Origin: Marisa cornuarietis
Taxonomy: Eukaryota > Mollusca > Gastropoda > Architaenioglossa > Ampullariidae
Length of the DNA stretch: 64,000 nucleotides
Direction of reading: 5' to 3'
NCBI GenBank assembly: GCA_004794655.1
Contig: SMMW01000622.1
Span: forward strand, 7,191,501-7,255,500
Shown here: piece by piece, positions 48,081-62,237 of the stretch
Numbering within the stretch: position 1 is the stretch's first letter
Layout of the letters: every line of letters starts with the position of its first letter
The notes under the pieces: generated by a model
The model's input: the letters and a program-made list of their open reading frames with translations, nothing else
Told to the model about the DNA's origin: nothing
Databases searched by the model: none
Program-made: the position numbers and the translations under genes

Positions 48081-51000
48081 CCGGCGCACTTTAACATAAC
48101 AGCTCATATTCTTGCATGCCACTCTTCATTCTTTTGCATTCCATTTATGGCAACTATATCAAAGAATCTTGGCTTTTAAACTTTACAGATATTATGTAAC
48201 TGGTCGGCATGTTAACTTTTTACAAAGACATAAAAAAGAGCATCGTTAACTGTAATTTTTCTTCCACTCCAATGAAAAATGTACAAGAAAGGGTGAAGGA
48301 ATGCTTTTAAAAACAGAATATTAAAATGAATGTCAAGAAAATCTGAGCACAATAATAAGGTCATGGTTTTGTGATTAGTATAAATAGCACATCTAAAATT
48401 AGATAAGGAGGGATTTACAAAAGTACCCCTTTCAGAAGAACTGATTAAAAACAATAAATTATGCTCCCTTGCATGCATGTACATGAGTGTGTATGTGCAG
48501 TGAGTAGCTACTATCTAGAACCAGGTGCAATATATGCATTATATTAAATACTCATCACAGCCTACAATGTAGCATTTGCCGACAAACTAGCAAACCTTTC
48601 GAATATTATATTCCTAATTTTGATCATCGGCTAGACAGATTAATCAACTTTACATGACTCAATGTCTTTTTATTCTTCATTGGAAATAAACATTTTGTGG
48701 GGTTGACCTCTATAGCCATAAAATGTGAACACCAAAGTAGTAGTCTTCTTGTTCTCTTTTCATATAGAATGAAGTGTTTATAGTGGGTATTACAGTGACG
48801 CTGTTTAAGTTGCTGATGCAGCACAAAATTCAAGCTGGGTATCATTTGTTTTTATGTCACAGCATTATAACTGCAGAATTTTAAAGATGATAAAGGAATG
48901 TGTGTGAAATATAAAGCTTTAGTGGGATGAATTTGAAGGAAAATATTTCTGGATAAAAGCACATCGGGTAATCATGGAACGAATACCTGCATCGCAGGTA
49001 TATGAGAACATCGTGGTCACAGAGACCTTATGAGACAAAAGAACTGTCACTCTATTTTCAATTTATCCTGTTGTGGATTATGATTCTTTTCATCTGACAA
49101 CAAGACTTCTTCACAAGAAACAATAGCAATAAATGCATGAAAAAATATTCTGATAAAACTGGACACACAATTTCAACAAAAACAATGGACTTTGGAAAAA
49201 GGCATAATTTCATTGCCAAAATATAATATGCTCTAACCTTTCCGTGATGCATACTTACGTCACAGCAACAGCAAACGACCAGCTAATCACATTTGGAGTA
49301 TGTGATAATGTAATCATTACATGTTCTTAATCACAACTGCAACAAGTAAGAACGTGATGATGTCAACTTGTAGTCATGGATGGAAAACAGTCTAATTTTT
49401 AAAAATCCTGTAAACACTCCTGCCCATCACAGCACTCTTTTATGCACACAAACTATATTGCACATGTGCATCCATAAGAACACCACACACAGGCAGAGAC
49501 AAAGAGAATTTCTCATGAAACCTACTGAGTCTTGTAAATACATAAGGATACCAATACTGTGCTATTGTTAATATCAGTATATGGATGAAACTGTCAATTA
49601 CACTTGCAGAATTCTACATGGCATGAACACTGTCTATAGAATTTTTTCTACTCAAAGTTCTTTTCTCTCACAGCTTATGTCCTGTTTCACTTAGAGACAG
49701 ATGTGTTGAACTGGCAGTATGGTATATTAGGACATGAGGTATAATAGTTTCCTCCTAAGTTCAGCATCACAAAAATCCACAACTCATAATCTGATCCGGG
49801 TAATTTTGGTTGGTGTAGGTATGCATGTTCACAAATTATTAGAAATAAAAACATTGAACAATAAATGGATAATCATAACCTCAATTCAAATATATGTAGT
49901 ATTTATAATGTTTAAAAAACAAAATATATTTTGACAGTTTCACCTCCCTCCAAACCACCACCAAGGATTTTACAAAACATTAAAAAACACCAATAATTTT
50001 AAGGGCATTTCTGGGGTAAATATATGCAAAAAACTATTTTCAAAACCCAGCTACATCATGTGCAGAACATTTCACGTTTTCAGATTGCATGTGCGCTTAA
50101 TGAGAGAAGATAAAAGAGAAACAGAAGACAGAAAAATGTTGACACAATTACTTCCAACAAACCAACTATCACAGACTTTTCCGTGCTAAATACAACATGA
50201 ACTCTTGATGACGGTTCCACCCACCCTCAGGGAGAGGGTGTTGTTGCATATATTCTGTTTTCCAAATCACAGCCATCGCATTTTCCCCTGAAATCACATT
50301 TGGGTTTTTGGGGGGTTTTTTCAATTTTTTTCAGATATGTATTTTCTCTTTAAGAATACTTCATAAGCATGCAGACCACTCTTATCTTAAGCCTTAAATT
50401 GTACAGAAATTCTCATTACAGCCAACAAGTGTTTGACAATGTCATTTTATGTCTAATATTGCTGACCCCAAGCAACTGATCTGTGAAGCCTAATTCTATG
50501 TGAAGGAATGGAGATACAGCATAACAGAGCTGCATAATGGCACTTTGCTACTCAAGCATTTTCCCTGTAACATCATTTCTGTAAGACAGTAAAATATATC
50601 TGACAACTGTTAATTTGGGACCTTTCCTATCAGATTAATATAAAGTCGCTCAGTGAGTGCTACTAATCTCTTGTCAACAGAAAAATGGCAATAAAAAGCA
50701 TCACATCTTTTGGAAACTTTCATGTTCTTGTTTATACCCAATCAAGATTGATATTTTTTGAAAAGCAAATTCCAATGAGAAAGGCTGTAGTTTTTAATCC
50801 TGCTTTAATGAAAAACCATTATTGACCACAACCAAATCATCCAATAATTTTTTTAAAAGATTATTCCTTTATAATATTAAAAAAATAACCTAGCGGTCAG
50901 TTTGACGCAGAAGAAAATTCTAATCCACCTGTTAAAAGTATGTGGCACTGCTAAATCTTAGGTTTGGTATTTTCATGCTCTTAACAGAAAGCATGATTGG

Positions 51001-52177
51001 GAAAGAATATGCATATAGCGGACTCTCCATGCTCATAAAAGTTCAAAGACTACAAACTTGCTGCGTTCTAGTGATGTCATACATAAATTCTCAAAGCATT
51101 TTATACCCTGGGAAAAGCATTCTAAGTTTAGTAACAGAAATAGAAAAAATTAAGAATTGCTCAAATTTTCATTCAAAATCTGTTGTTTTTTTTATTTACC
51201 CACCCACTCCCCTCTCTCTCTCACACACACACATACCCACTTGTCTCTTTCTTATAATAACTATTTCCTCTTTTGGGTGTGAGCTTAGTGTGCTGCATAC
51301 CAAAAAATACTGACAGCCAACAGTCAACCAGCAGCAGTATTTCCTACGCCCACCAACCCATTTATGTAATGGGAAAGGGGAAAAGGAAAAAGGAAAAGAA
51401 CTCAGATTTAATTAAAAGGACTGCCTAATATTCTAGCAGTATTCTATTTCTCTCTTTCTCTCACTCTCTCACACACACAGAAGTGAACAGAACAGTGTGA
51501 AGTGAGATAATGATATTGCATTTCAGCAACTGAGTATTTTAGCGGTTCAACCTGGGACTTAATTTGATTCTATTGATAACATCTTATGCTGGGTTTAATT
51601 AAAACAACTCTTCTGATGGCAGTCAAAACAAAACAGGTTTAATCTTGATTACTGTGTCCTACCACATACATTCAGAATTCTGCAAAATACAGTTAACAAC
51701 CTCTAATTTCCCTGCACAACACAAAAGCCTTACACTTGAACACAATGGGACCACTAGGATTGTTCTGTAACATCACTTTTGCCATTTAAATCACTCTTCA
51801 CAAACACATCTCCTTACTTCATGAAGCACTTTCACATTAAAATGCATCAATACCATGAGCAAGGATTTTACCCACCATGGGCTGGAAGTAAACAGGTACT
51901 GATACCAATGTAGCTAATCCCAATGTTATTCTCAAGTTCAGTGTGCAAGTCTCCAAACAAAATATCCATGGACAATCACCTGAATCAGGTTTAAGTTCAC
52001 AGGAATTCTCTGGACGTTTTACTCTCCAAAAAGCATGGTAACCAGTCAGCAAATGATTGCAGATTATACTCAACAGATTCTTCACAGGAACAGCTTCTTC
52101 ACATGAACACCATTCCAAAAAAAAAAAAATGCAAATGCAAATCCTGCATATCAGCAGTTAAGGCAAATACCCAGCCT
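48081..52177. other. Interval downstream of the USP gene, no gene supported
   Basis: The part next to 52177 is presumably the USP 3' UTR, of unknown length. CT/CA microsatellites lie near 51210-51235 and 51450-51478. Open frames such as 50942-51313 and 51837-52118 have no recognisable content. No transposon could be named. Confidence 0.4.
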
Positions 52178-55100
52178 TCAAACTGAAGACTCCCGCAAGT
52201 GTGGTGCAGTAACGTCATCAGCAGCCTTCTTTGGTCTGCTATGCTGGAACATGGGACCACGGTAAATTTGAGACCTGTTCTCTCTCACAACCATTGTTGG
52301 TTCTCGGATGGCATACTGCGGTCCACTAAGGACCACACTGCGCTCAATGCTAAATCTATCCTCTGAAGATGGTTTGCCATAACTTCCACTGCTGCTGGAC
52401 ATGGACAGTCTGTCAGCAGGAAGGGAAAATCCGCTGTGCCCTGAATACCTCTGTGCAGAAGAAAGGGCTAGGCTAGGGCTAGTCAGATTACTGTGGTACA
52501 GTATATTATAGTCTGTAGAAGATCTTGGAACCATGGGTGGCGCTATAGGTTCACGACGTTCTGAACGCATATCTCGATTGCCACGTGCTATGGTTGCAAA
52601 CTTCTGATCAGGCACCCCATGTGGTCTTCTGCTCCTGAATGAGTGGTCAGCTGGGGGGAAAAAAAATCAACTTTTAAAAGTTTCAAAAAGAACAAAAACA
52701 CTTAACCTGAACATTTTATGATAATGACAAAAAACAATCGCGAAGGAGCAAAGAGCTAAAAACAGAAAAATGCAAAAAAGAACAATTATTCAGAAATGAA
52801 TTGGGCAAATGGAGAATCTTATCTGAAAAATAACACTACAAACTGCTGAGCTAGTTGACAAGTACTTCTGTAGATCAGAACAGCAGATTAATAAGGAGTA
52901 CACTTTTGATAAATCTCTAATTTGAAATGAAGTATACTAACTGGAGATTTCCCATATGTAGTAGTAAAATTATATGATCACAAAATCTCTCACACTCATG
53001 CATATGTGTTTTCCATCCCACCCACCTGTAAAAGGCAAGTTAAACATCTCTTCAAGCAATTTAGTAACAATATTCCCAACCACACCAAAATGTGCCCCCT
53101 TTCCAACCTTACTTCAGCTTTTGAAAGATACGAAATAATTTTTGTCTAGAGCTTTCAGTCAATAACCAACCTTCAACAGGTGACATTCTTGTTCCAAAGC
53201 GTTCATTAAGCTCTCGCACAAGGCCTCCCATTTTAAGATTACTTTCTTGTTTATCCCTTGGAATTGGGCTTGTGGTAGAGGGCTTGTCATCTGGAAGTAG
53301 AACCTCTCGTTGGTTGTTCCACAGTGGGATATCCCTGGCTGAGGACCTTGCTGTTTTTGGGAGGTGATCTAAGTCCCTTATTTCCCTCTCACTAAGACGA
53401 TGCTGTATTTCCCTGGTGTTTTCTTTTGGTGCAGGAGATGGTGGTGGCTGAATATCTCTTCTTGGTGATGAGGTAGGGGAAGTTGTGATAGAAAGATGAT
53501 AGCTGTTTGGCCGATTCATAACAGATGCTCCACTAGAGCTGCTATCTAGTACCCGTGCATTGTCTCCAATTTTTCCACCAACTGATTTTGGTGGCAAAGG
53601 AGGTTTGGTAGTAAGCGGACGTGGTATGTTGGATACTCCTGATCTGGACAACAAGGGAGTGGCCTGACTACTTGACTCATTGTCCTTGGCTTCTGCCAGC
53701 TTCCTGTCAAAGGAACCAGGATCATTAGGAAACGAAGAAATTCTAGAATCAAGAAGGTCAAATTGTCCTGACTGTGAGGTATGAGAGTCATGAGAGCTCT
53801 GAGTGTCACTAGAAGATCGAGAAGACTGAGATTCATAGACCTTTGGGTGCGGCAAGACACGTGAATATCCGTCATTCTGGTATGGTCTATGAGAAAATTG
53901 TGATGATGTTCTTGGGGCAGGCTGGTGATCCTGAAAAGGTCTGAATGAATGGTCCACAACCGAAACATCTACTGCTTTTGTTGATCGTAAACAGTTCTTT
54001 TGAGGGTCAGGACTAACGGTAGATTGTGTGTCTACATCAACTTTACTAGCTGGTGAATCATGCATTTGTTGCTGTCCCATTTGATGTGAGTCATGGATTT
54101 TATCTCCATGTTTACTATCAACAGGTAGATGAGCTAGTTGAGGCTGTAGAATTTCTGTTCTCAGTGTTCTGGGTATCTCACTTTCCATTAGGTCTTTGCT
54201 CTTCTGAGGAACAGTGGGTTTAGGAGGCAGTTGAACCTGAAGGACATGTGGCAGAGACTGGCTACTGCTTTCTGCATGTTTATGCTCTGGTTCAGTTTGC
54301 TCTTTCTTGTAGACCTCCGAAGTCTTAGTCTCCAGATCAATCTTCCTACCTTGCACCCCTGCATCAGATGCATGACGATAAAGAGTATGCCGTGTGGGAT
54401 TGAATGATGTTCTTGGTTTGTTCGCTGTCAGACTCTGCTGAAAGGAGTCTATGGCAAAATTCTGCCGCCGCTGAGGCTGAGGAGTTAAAGGTCTAATAGC
54501 GGGTCTGCGAATGGGACTTGATGGTCCATTCCACTCTTTGCTAAGACTTCGACGGAAAGGTAAATATGATGTGTCTTCTTCATCATAGTTGGAAGAATTC
54601 TTCTTGATGGTACTAGTGACTCCTGAGTTACTGTAGCGCTGTGGTGATGAGGTTTTATTCAGTTTAACGAAAGAGTCAATAGAAAAGACCCAGTGCACAG
54701 CAGTGTGAATTTTCTGATTGATAAGCTTTGTCAAGCTGCGTCGCTGGTAGAAAAGGATGTAGGAGAACTTGGTGACAACTTCATCCTCAGCTACAGCATG
54801 CACTTTCCGATCATCAAACTCCTGCCATATCCCATCCAAGGCGTTCTTGCAAAATGCTGCACAAATGTGATGAGACTAACAATCAAAAGTTTCAATAAAA
54901 TTAACATAATGCTAATAAGGTGAGATTGGTAAGTGTATAAAAAAGCAATGTGGGGCATTTGGAGGGGGGGTGGAAGAAAGAAAACTTGTACTGTTTTGTG
55001 TTAGTGCATTTTGAACTGTATATAGTTTAACTACCACTCCATGTAAAGCTGTAAAAAAATCTGAGTTTATAATGTTTATTTTCCTTGAAAAAAAAGGAAC

Positions 55101-58100
55101 CTGTAGTAAATTAAACTCACCAGTGTAATGACCACCCATCATGTTGCCATAGTGATTGCAAACACCAATCAGATCATAAGTAACATCATCAGGCCTGAGA
55201 TCCTGATCACTTCGATGTACCATGTGTGGAGTCATGTCCAGATTTTCCACAGGAAAGTTGACAAGAGTATTGAGCTTGTTTCTCCTCAGTCCTGTCTACA
55301 GACCAGAAGGAAAATAAGCATCATCTTAAGCATTGGTCAAATCTGATTAAATGTTCATATACTTTCCTCAGGTGTTCACCTTGACCTTTTTTCATGAACC
55401 AAATAAAAAAAAAATCTTTCTGAAACCATTCTGCTTCTCTACACACCTTTTACTCACCTGTTTGAAGCGTTTAAGGTGAAGAATTAGAACATCAGGGAGA
55501 GACCACAATCCTAATGTTTTAGTGGCACCTTTTTGAGGCTTCTTGCAATGAGAACAAAGCCAAGCATCTTCTCCCGCCAACTGCATTTTAAAATTATTAA
55601 ACATGTTTTAAATATAATATTAAAAAACATGCCTATGTCAGAAAACTATAGGATTTTGCCTGTAAGACTGACAAATTTAAAAAAAAAAACCTGCAATTAC
55701 TCATTGAAAACTGTTGGATATTATCCGAGGAAGAAAATTTCACTCTTGCATACCATTCCTGAACAAGAAGAAAATAAGAAATCAGACACAACCAAATCAT
55801 AAAATTAAGGATAATAATACAGTTAAAGAGATGATAAAAAAGCTTACAGTCTCAGTATCCTATATTCATTCAAAAATCTCTCCCACCAACCCATCCCCCT
55901 CTTTACTGACCTTCTCTTCCTGTGTGTACAACTGGAAGCACTCTTGTAATGAAACAGCGACAGGCTGCTGTGCAGATGAGCGCACTTGACTCACTGACAC
56001 ATGTTCCCCAATATGCTCCTTGTCATCCTTTATAACTCTATCACGAAACAAAACCTGTCTGTTAAAATATCTTGTTATTCCACTTTTGTGGCTCCAGTTT
56101 CACAACTATCACAGCCATAATGTCAAAATTTTATTGCATTTGTTCCTCTGCTCTAATGTGATCTGAAATGGTGTGATAAATACTTGATAGACAAGAAATA
56201 GACATAACAAAATTTGTTATTTTTTGCATCAAATTTCACAAAGAATGTCAACAAAGACAAGAATCAAGTAAGGATGCATATTCTTCTATGCACATAAGTA
56301 AACATACCTACATGCAAAATTTAACTGTAAAAACTCTATAAACAATAAAAAACATTAAAATATACAAAATTTTGCCTAAATTAATGCTAATAATTTTGCA
56401 CGAGAAATATATTGTCATTTTTTTTTAAATAGAAATTCTATGCTGCTGGAACCTTCAGTGATTACCCTATAAAGGAAGTCATGGATTACAACAGAGAGGT
56501 AAGGCCAAACAATATTTTCATATTTCTGACTGTGTACTTAATACTAAGAACTAAAGTGGAATAAAGTCACAGACCTTCCAAAAGGGGCAAACAGAGCTAG
56601 CAATCAGAGCAACTTAAATTTTTAGTAAACCATTATCTGAAATAAATGAAAAAAGCTAAACATGTAAAGGTCTACTATAGTGCAGAGATTTTTTTTTTTA
56701 CTTCTTGACTTAGTCCTAGACAGCATTTCCTAAAATGTGAATGAACAACCCCCTTTTGACAATGTTTTTCCCCTTCACTCTGGATGGTGATGTTTATAGA
56801 GCTATATCTTAATAAAGGAGTGGGGTGTTTTTCCTCAGATGTTTGGAAATGCTGTCTTGTACAGATCTCTGTGCAGTCATTTGAAGTCAGTTTTGCATTG
56901 TAGTAGACCTTAACTTTCATAATCTTTTAAATGGTAATGTTTATCACTTTGATTTGAATATAAATGTAGCAATATGTTCTATAAAATCTATTTTTAAAAA
57001 AGCCTACAAAAGTTAAAGTTAATTCATACACTTCTTTCACATCTGACTCCCACTCAGCAACAAGTTTAAGATGTTGTGGCCCAAACTCCTCACCAAGCAT
57101 AGACAGCACTCTAAGACAAAAATGGGAAACAAAAAAATGCATCAGATCATCTGCTCCACCTTCCAATCTGGTCATATGCAAAATACTTAATACAGTCTTC
57201 CTATCTTGAAATTGAAGTAATAGTCTCTCGTAATCACTTCCTTCTTCAGCACTGTATTTCATAAAAATTTGTTGAGAATGAAATGGGTGTTTTTTTGTTA
57301 GGTGCTCTGGATAGTGTATTAGTTATGATATACTCTTTAATTACAATAGTATTTCTTAATTAGCTTTATCACAAAAAGAGAGTGAAAATATCTCACATGC
57401 CTAAGGTTTTATCCAACACATAAAAAAATTTATGTCTTTTATAATATTATCTATTATCACTTCTTCCTCTAATTGCTGCTTAAACCATATGAAATTATTT
57501 GAAGAGTTTCACAAGATGAACACCATTCAGATTATTTACAACACCTAATAAATCATTTATCTTTGGGATAAAACCCTCAGACAAAGCAAGCAATGGTCCT
57601 TGTCCTCTAACTACAATGAAATGAAAGAAACTGCATTTCATAAAGAGTTCCTCTGAAGGAAAACTAATATCTTCTACCTGTCTACAGTCTCTGTGTAAAG
57701 AGGCATCTCAACATCTGGAGGCAGATAAACTGGACGAGAACTGCCATCAACAACTTGCAGCTGAAATAAGTACTGCAACCGCTGGGAACACATGGAGAAG
57801 TCTATTAATTTAAAATGTACAGATTATACATGTACCTTGACATTTCTGTTCTAATACTAAACCATCTACAAAGCAAAAGAAAAAAATCTTTTTAAAGAAC
57901 AATTAAGAACAATAACGTTTGTCACAAATATAAAAATATTATTACTTTGAAGTGCTTACGTGTAACACAGAACATGTATATTTGTATAAATGGCTGTGTC
58001 AAAACAACTACAAAGGTGTGATTAAGGTGGAAAATTCAACTTTTAAGTTTCATTATGCCTGTTTAAGGTTCTACAATTTTACATACCTTATCCAAGACCT

Positions 58101-61100
58101 CTCGTTTGACTGCATCCCCAAGTTTACCAAGAATCTCTCTTTGCAAATTCTTCATGTTTATTTCTCTTGAAACTCTTATCACTTCAGGATGGCAGAATCT
58201 TACAAAAGTCAGGATATTTGTATATTACAAAATTCATATGTATTTTCAAACAGCATTACATAGTCTATAAAAAGAGTGCTTCCCACATGCAGATGCAGCC
58301 AATATGTGTCATGTTAATGTGACTCATTGACAAAATTGTTGCAAAATGACTTATTAGTCTTGATTCAAATTAAGCTAAAGACTTTACAGGTATTGATCGA
58401 CTTATGAACTATGCTACTTACGACCATTCGACTTTACGACCACAATTGCTAGTCACGATTGCTCCGCGTCTGGCAGCGCAAATGTTGCCCAGCTAGTTTT
58501 GATATGTTTTGCAATTGAGAAAATGTTTCCTATGGTATTTCTTACACATGTATTTTGTATTTTTTACACTCGTATTTTGTAATTTTGCATGTTTTGCAAA
58601 TATTAAACCAGTTGTACAGTGTTTTACTTAAACCTGAGGAATGTAAAATAAGAAACAAAATGGTGTAGAGATGATACAAATGGCATAAAATAAATAAAGA
58701 AAATTATGATAAAAAAAATTACTTGAAGATTTTTTTAACATCATTTCATAGTTCTGTACATAGCATACTCGACTTACGATCAAATCGAGTTACGACCGGT
58801 CTGTCAGAACCAATCATGGTCGTAAGTCGAGCAATACCTGTATTAAAATACAGACACCTAGCTATTAACAGAACACTGATAGACTACAAATGAAAACAAA
58901 TTAAACGTTAAAATTTAACAAATAAAACCATATTCTTTAATGTTCGATTATTTCACCTCTAAACAGTAAACAGAAGCAAATGTTTTATGCCCATAGTAAC
59001 AATTAGCAAATAACAGACCAACGTAACATAATAATCTTCACATTAACATATAGTACTAAGGTTAATTGTAAAAGACCAAGAAACCTGTATGCAACTACTG
59101 CTACTGAATTTGAAACTATAAGCCAGCCTGAAGCCGTCTCAAACCTACTATTAAATGTGTTATTTGTCAATAGCTTAACACTATAACCAGACCAAATCTG
59201 CATTAATATATTGGTTAATTTGCTTAAATATTAAAGGAGCCAATGATTAATGTGATGATGAAATTATGTGCACAAGTACTGGAGAAAATAATACATGGAA
59301 AATAAATTTTACATATACTGTAAATATAATTATACATACATATGGTCATGTATGTGTATTACTGTGTGTACCTATAGGTACAATTTAATGCAATCTACTA
59401 GGTTGAAATTTGCTTATGTGTATATTTCATATTATACATATACTGCACTGGTATTGGTATAACTTATAAATATACAAATAATCTCAATGCTCCCAGAGGG
59501 CAAAAGAATAAAGTACCTTGAATCTTGAATACTATGCTTACAATGATACCATATTTCTGCCAACTCTACAAATGCTTTGATGCAGAGATGAATGGAACTA
59601 TCACAGACCAGGGTTTTTTTTAACTCATGAAAGACACACACCTCTTCAGTGCAGTGACAGTCTTCTCAACATGCAGGACAACAATCTGTATTGTCTCAAA
59701 GGCTGAAGACTCCTCTGCTGACTGATACTCCTCTGGGTACATCTCAATGGCATAAATGCACCCATTTTCAGGTAAGTCTGAAAGAAGCTGTTCATTGCTG
59801 AAGGTGGCACAGAACCCATCTTTTGCCAGTTGGCACAAAACCAGCTGTAACAAAGAAAACAATAAGAATTTGTGAAAGAAGATTCATGAAAGGAGACCTT
59901 TCTCCTTGTTACTGTATTTAGTTGAAGCCATACCAAACTGAGTTTTTTTTAAAAACTGGTGATGAAATTGAAGAAAACAAATAACTGACAAAATATATTC
60001 TTGTAGATATAGTTTAAAAAAGCACTCTCGTAAAGATGAGAAAGATAGTAAGAGGAAAAAAGCCTACAACAATCAAAACAAGATCTGCTCCTCAGTAAGC
60101 TGTGTAAGAGCAAGCACTTGTTTTTTTTCCACTTGAGTGATTTGTGCCACAACATAAATGAATGCGTCCCTTTGTGTTTTGGTCTACAATATAAATCATT
60201 ACAAAAGTATCTTATATGAATGGGTTGTAAATGCATCATACACAAAGTTAACTGAACTGTCTAAACAAACTGCGAACATGCATAGAATTTGTCGTCATCT
60301 TTATGAATGAAGCATCAAACAAATAAAAAATGTTTCCACATTTGGCTAATAAACAATTTTTCTGTCATCAGCATCATCTACAGCTGACAATGGTTCTTTT
60401 ATACTTCCCAGCAGGCTTAAAAAAATGTTTTTAAACTAGAAATATCAGTAAAATAGCATCTCTGTAACACAAGCCTACTTTCTGGACAACACTTTTCAGC
60501 TACTTTAAATAAAAAAAGACTGTCAATTTCTATCTCAAAATCAAAATGAGCTACAGCAGCCCTCCCTCCAGCAATAACAATTCTAACAACACATTGTGGA
60601 GAAGCTCATAAGGAAAGTGACAGATTATTCATAACTTGTTCATTTTCTCACACAGGGCAAATAAAAAAAATGTTTCCTCAATTCAAACACAACTCAAAGA
60701 AATTGCTCCCTTTCAAAAACAATTTTACAGAGTTATAATAATGCAGTGCTATGGATTCATGAAACTTTAAACTGTTTTTCCCACATGTAAGCACAGGCAT
60801 GCTTAAACATGCAGACTGCATCTCTCCCTTTGTCTCTCTCTCTCTCTCTCACACATCCATCCCCATACAAATGCATGCACACATACACACATATTCACAT
60901 TCACAAGTAGGTAGGGTGGTTTCTGCTCTAGCAGACATTTGTAAGAAAGTAATCTGTTTAGAAGCCCAGGTGCCTTTGCCTGTGACCTGCGTACTTATCT
61001 GGTTCTCTTAATTGTGGCAAAGCAATACTTTCAAGATGTTTAGAACCCAGTAAGGTCAGTGGGTGTACAAATTTTCCTCAGCCTTTAAAATGACTCAAAT

Positions 61101-62237
61101 GACTGTAAACCAAGCTTTGTAGATGCTTGAATTGAGGTAATTACTGAGACAGGCAAAGGGCCTTTTGTTTGGATCAGACCTATTCTCGTCAAGTAGCACT
61201 CAAGAGAATGTATGAATATAGCAGCCTGAAAAGACCTAAGGTGGACAGCCAAGATTGTGCTGTTCCTTCTAGTATATTCATAAAATTTCAAACATGTGTC
61301 TGTAAAACAGCTATCTCACCCAATCCCAGCTGCCTCTCCTTGCCTAGAACTAAGTAGTATGTTAATTACTAACTTTTCTCTCTTATTTTTCTGGAAAGCT
61401 ACGTATGTATATGAATATATAGAAAAAGAGAGAGAGAAACATAGAGATATGGATAGCAGTATCTCTCCACTCTTTCCCTACAGCATAAATGATTTTCAAC
61501 CAAAGCATGACATATTTAACACTGGGTAGGAAGTTATTTATAAAAATGCATCTCTTTAAACTGAAATAAGTAATGTTATTACCTTACAAAACAGGGTACA
61601 TGACAAGTCTAGAAAGTAAATGTTAAACACAAGAAATATTGGTTATTCTTGTTAGTTCTTTATAGTTTACTTGAACATGTATACTTAAAAAAAAAGTGTC
61701 CTGAACTCTGAAATGTTAAGTGAAAGGACAGAAGCTTATGAGTATGAAAAGACTTTTTTTGTAAGTTCTAGCTGGTTATTATAACTTGATATTTGACATT
61801 TTATTTCTTGACCATTTTACCTTATTAAGTTGAAACTGTTTTAAAACATCACTAGAAAACAACATTGTAAAAAATATATTCTACAGAAACAAAATACTTA
61901 CCTGGTCAGCAGGAATGGATGTTTCTGTGGACAGAGCATCCCTCAAGTCTTTGACAGTGTCATATATATTCAGACTCAGTCCAATGGTTATCTCTTTTCG
62001 ATATTCACCAAGATAGGCAACAGTGACATAGACCGGCCTAAGGCATTTCTGCGGCAAAGGCAGAGACACACACAGGTAGGGATCAAAAGTATTAGAGTGT
62101 CGGTTACAATAGGGACAAGTGAGTGATGAGCAGTGAAGTGCCTGAAATAGCTGAGTGATGAAGCTACTGCTGGTAGAAGATTCTGCTGCTTTTGCAAGTT
62201 CCTCATCTGTCTGGGCATGATCAGGTGAAACAACATT
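52178..62237 (-). CDS. USP43: USP43/USP31-type ubiquitin-specific protease, 5' part missing, 10 coding exons seen, 1144 aa
   Basis: Exons in order are 61902-62237, 59642-59844, 58087-58198, 57678-57781, 57032-57110, 55911-56054, 55458-55580, 55121-55295, 53171-54856 and 52178-52650; phases all join. LTCPYC with [15 protein letters not shown] (first exon) and AWLCSHC (exon 7) supply the two CxxC pairs of the USP zinc ribbon. [33 protein letters not shown] and the His box [18 protein letters not shown] follow (catalytic His at about residue 423 of the visible part), then [10 protein letters not shown]. The spacing and wording track human USP43 closely. A 560-residue Ser/Pro-rich tail is encoded by one 1686-nt exon. 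The protein ends in ESSV, a class I PDZ ligand; human USP43 ends ESSF. The Cys box exon is not seen and should lie to the right. USP31 is the alternative name. Confidence 0.92.
58387..58840. mobile_element. 454-bp Tigger/pogo-like MITE in a USP intron
   Basis: The left end CAGGTATTGATCGACTTATGA matches the reverse complement of the right end at 19 of 21 positions. TA flanks both ends (58385-58386 and 58841-58842). Inside are further ttacgac/tcgactt words and no transposase. It lies between USP exons at 58087 and 59642. Confidence 0.8.
60831..60905 (+). repeat. CT microsatellite followed by CA-rich tract
   Basis: A run of CT repeats (about 60834-60850) passes into a loose CA-rich stretch. It sits in the USP intron between 59844 and 61902. 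Confidence 0.8.

Noticed and set aside
53546..53968. 140-codon minus-strand frame
   Set aside because: Shadow of the long USP tail exon in another frame.
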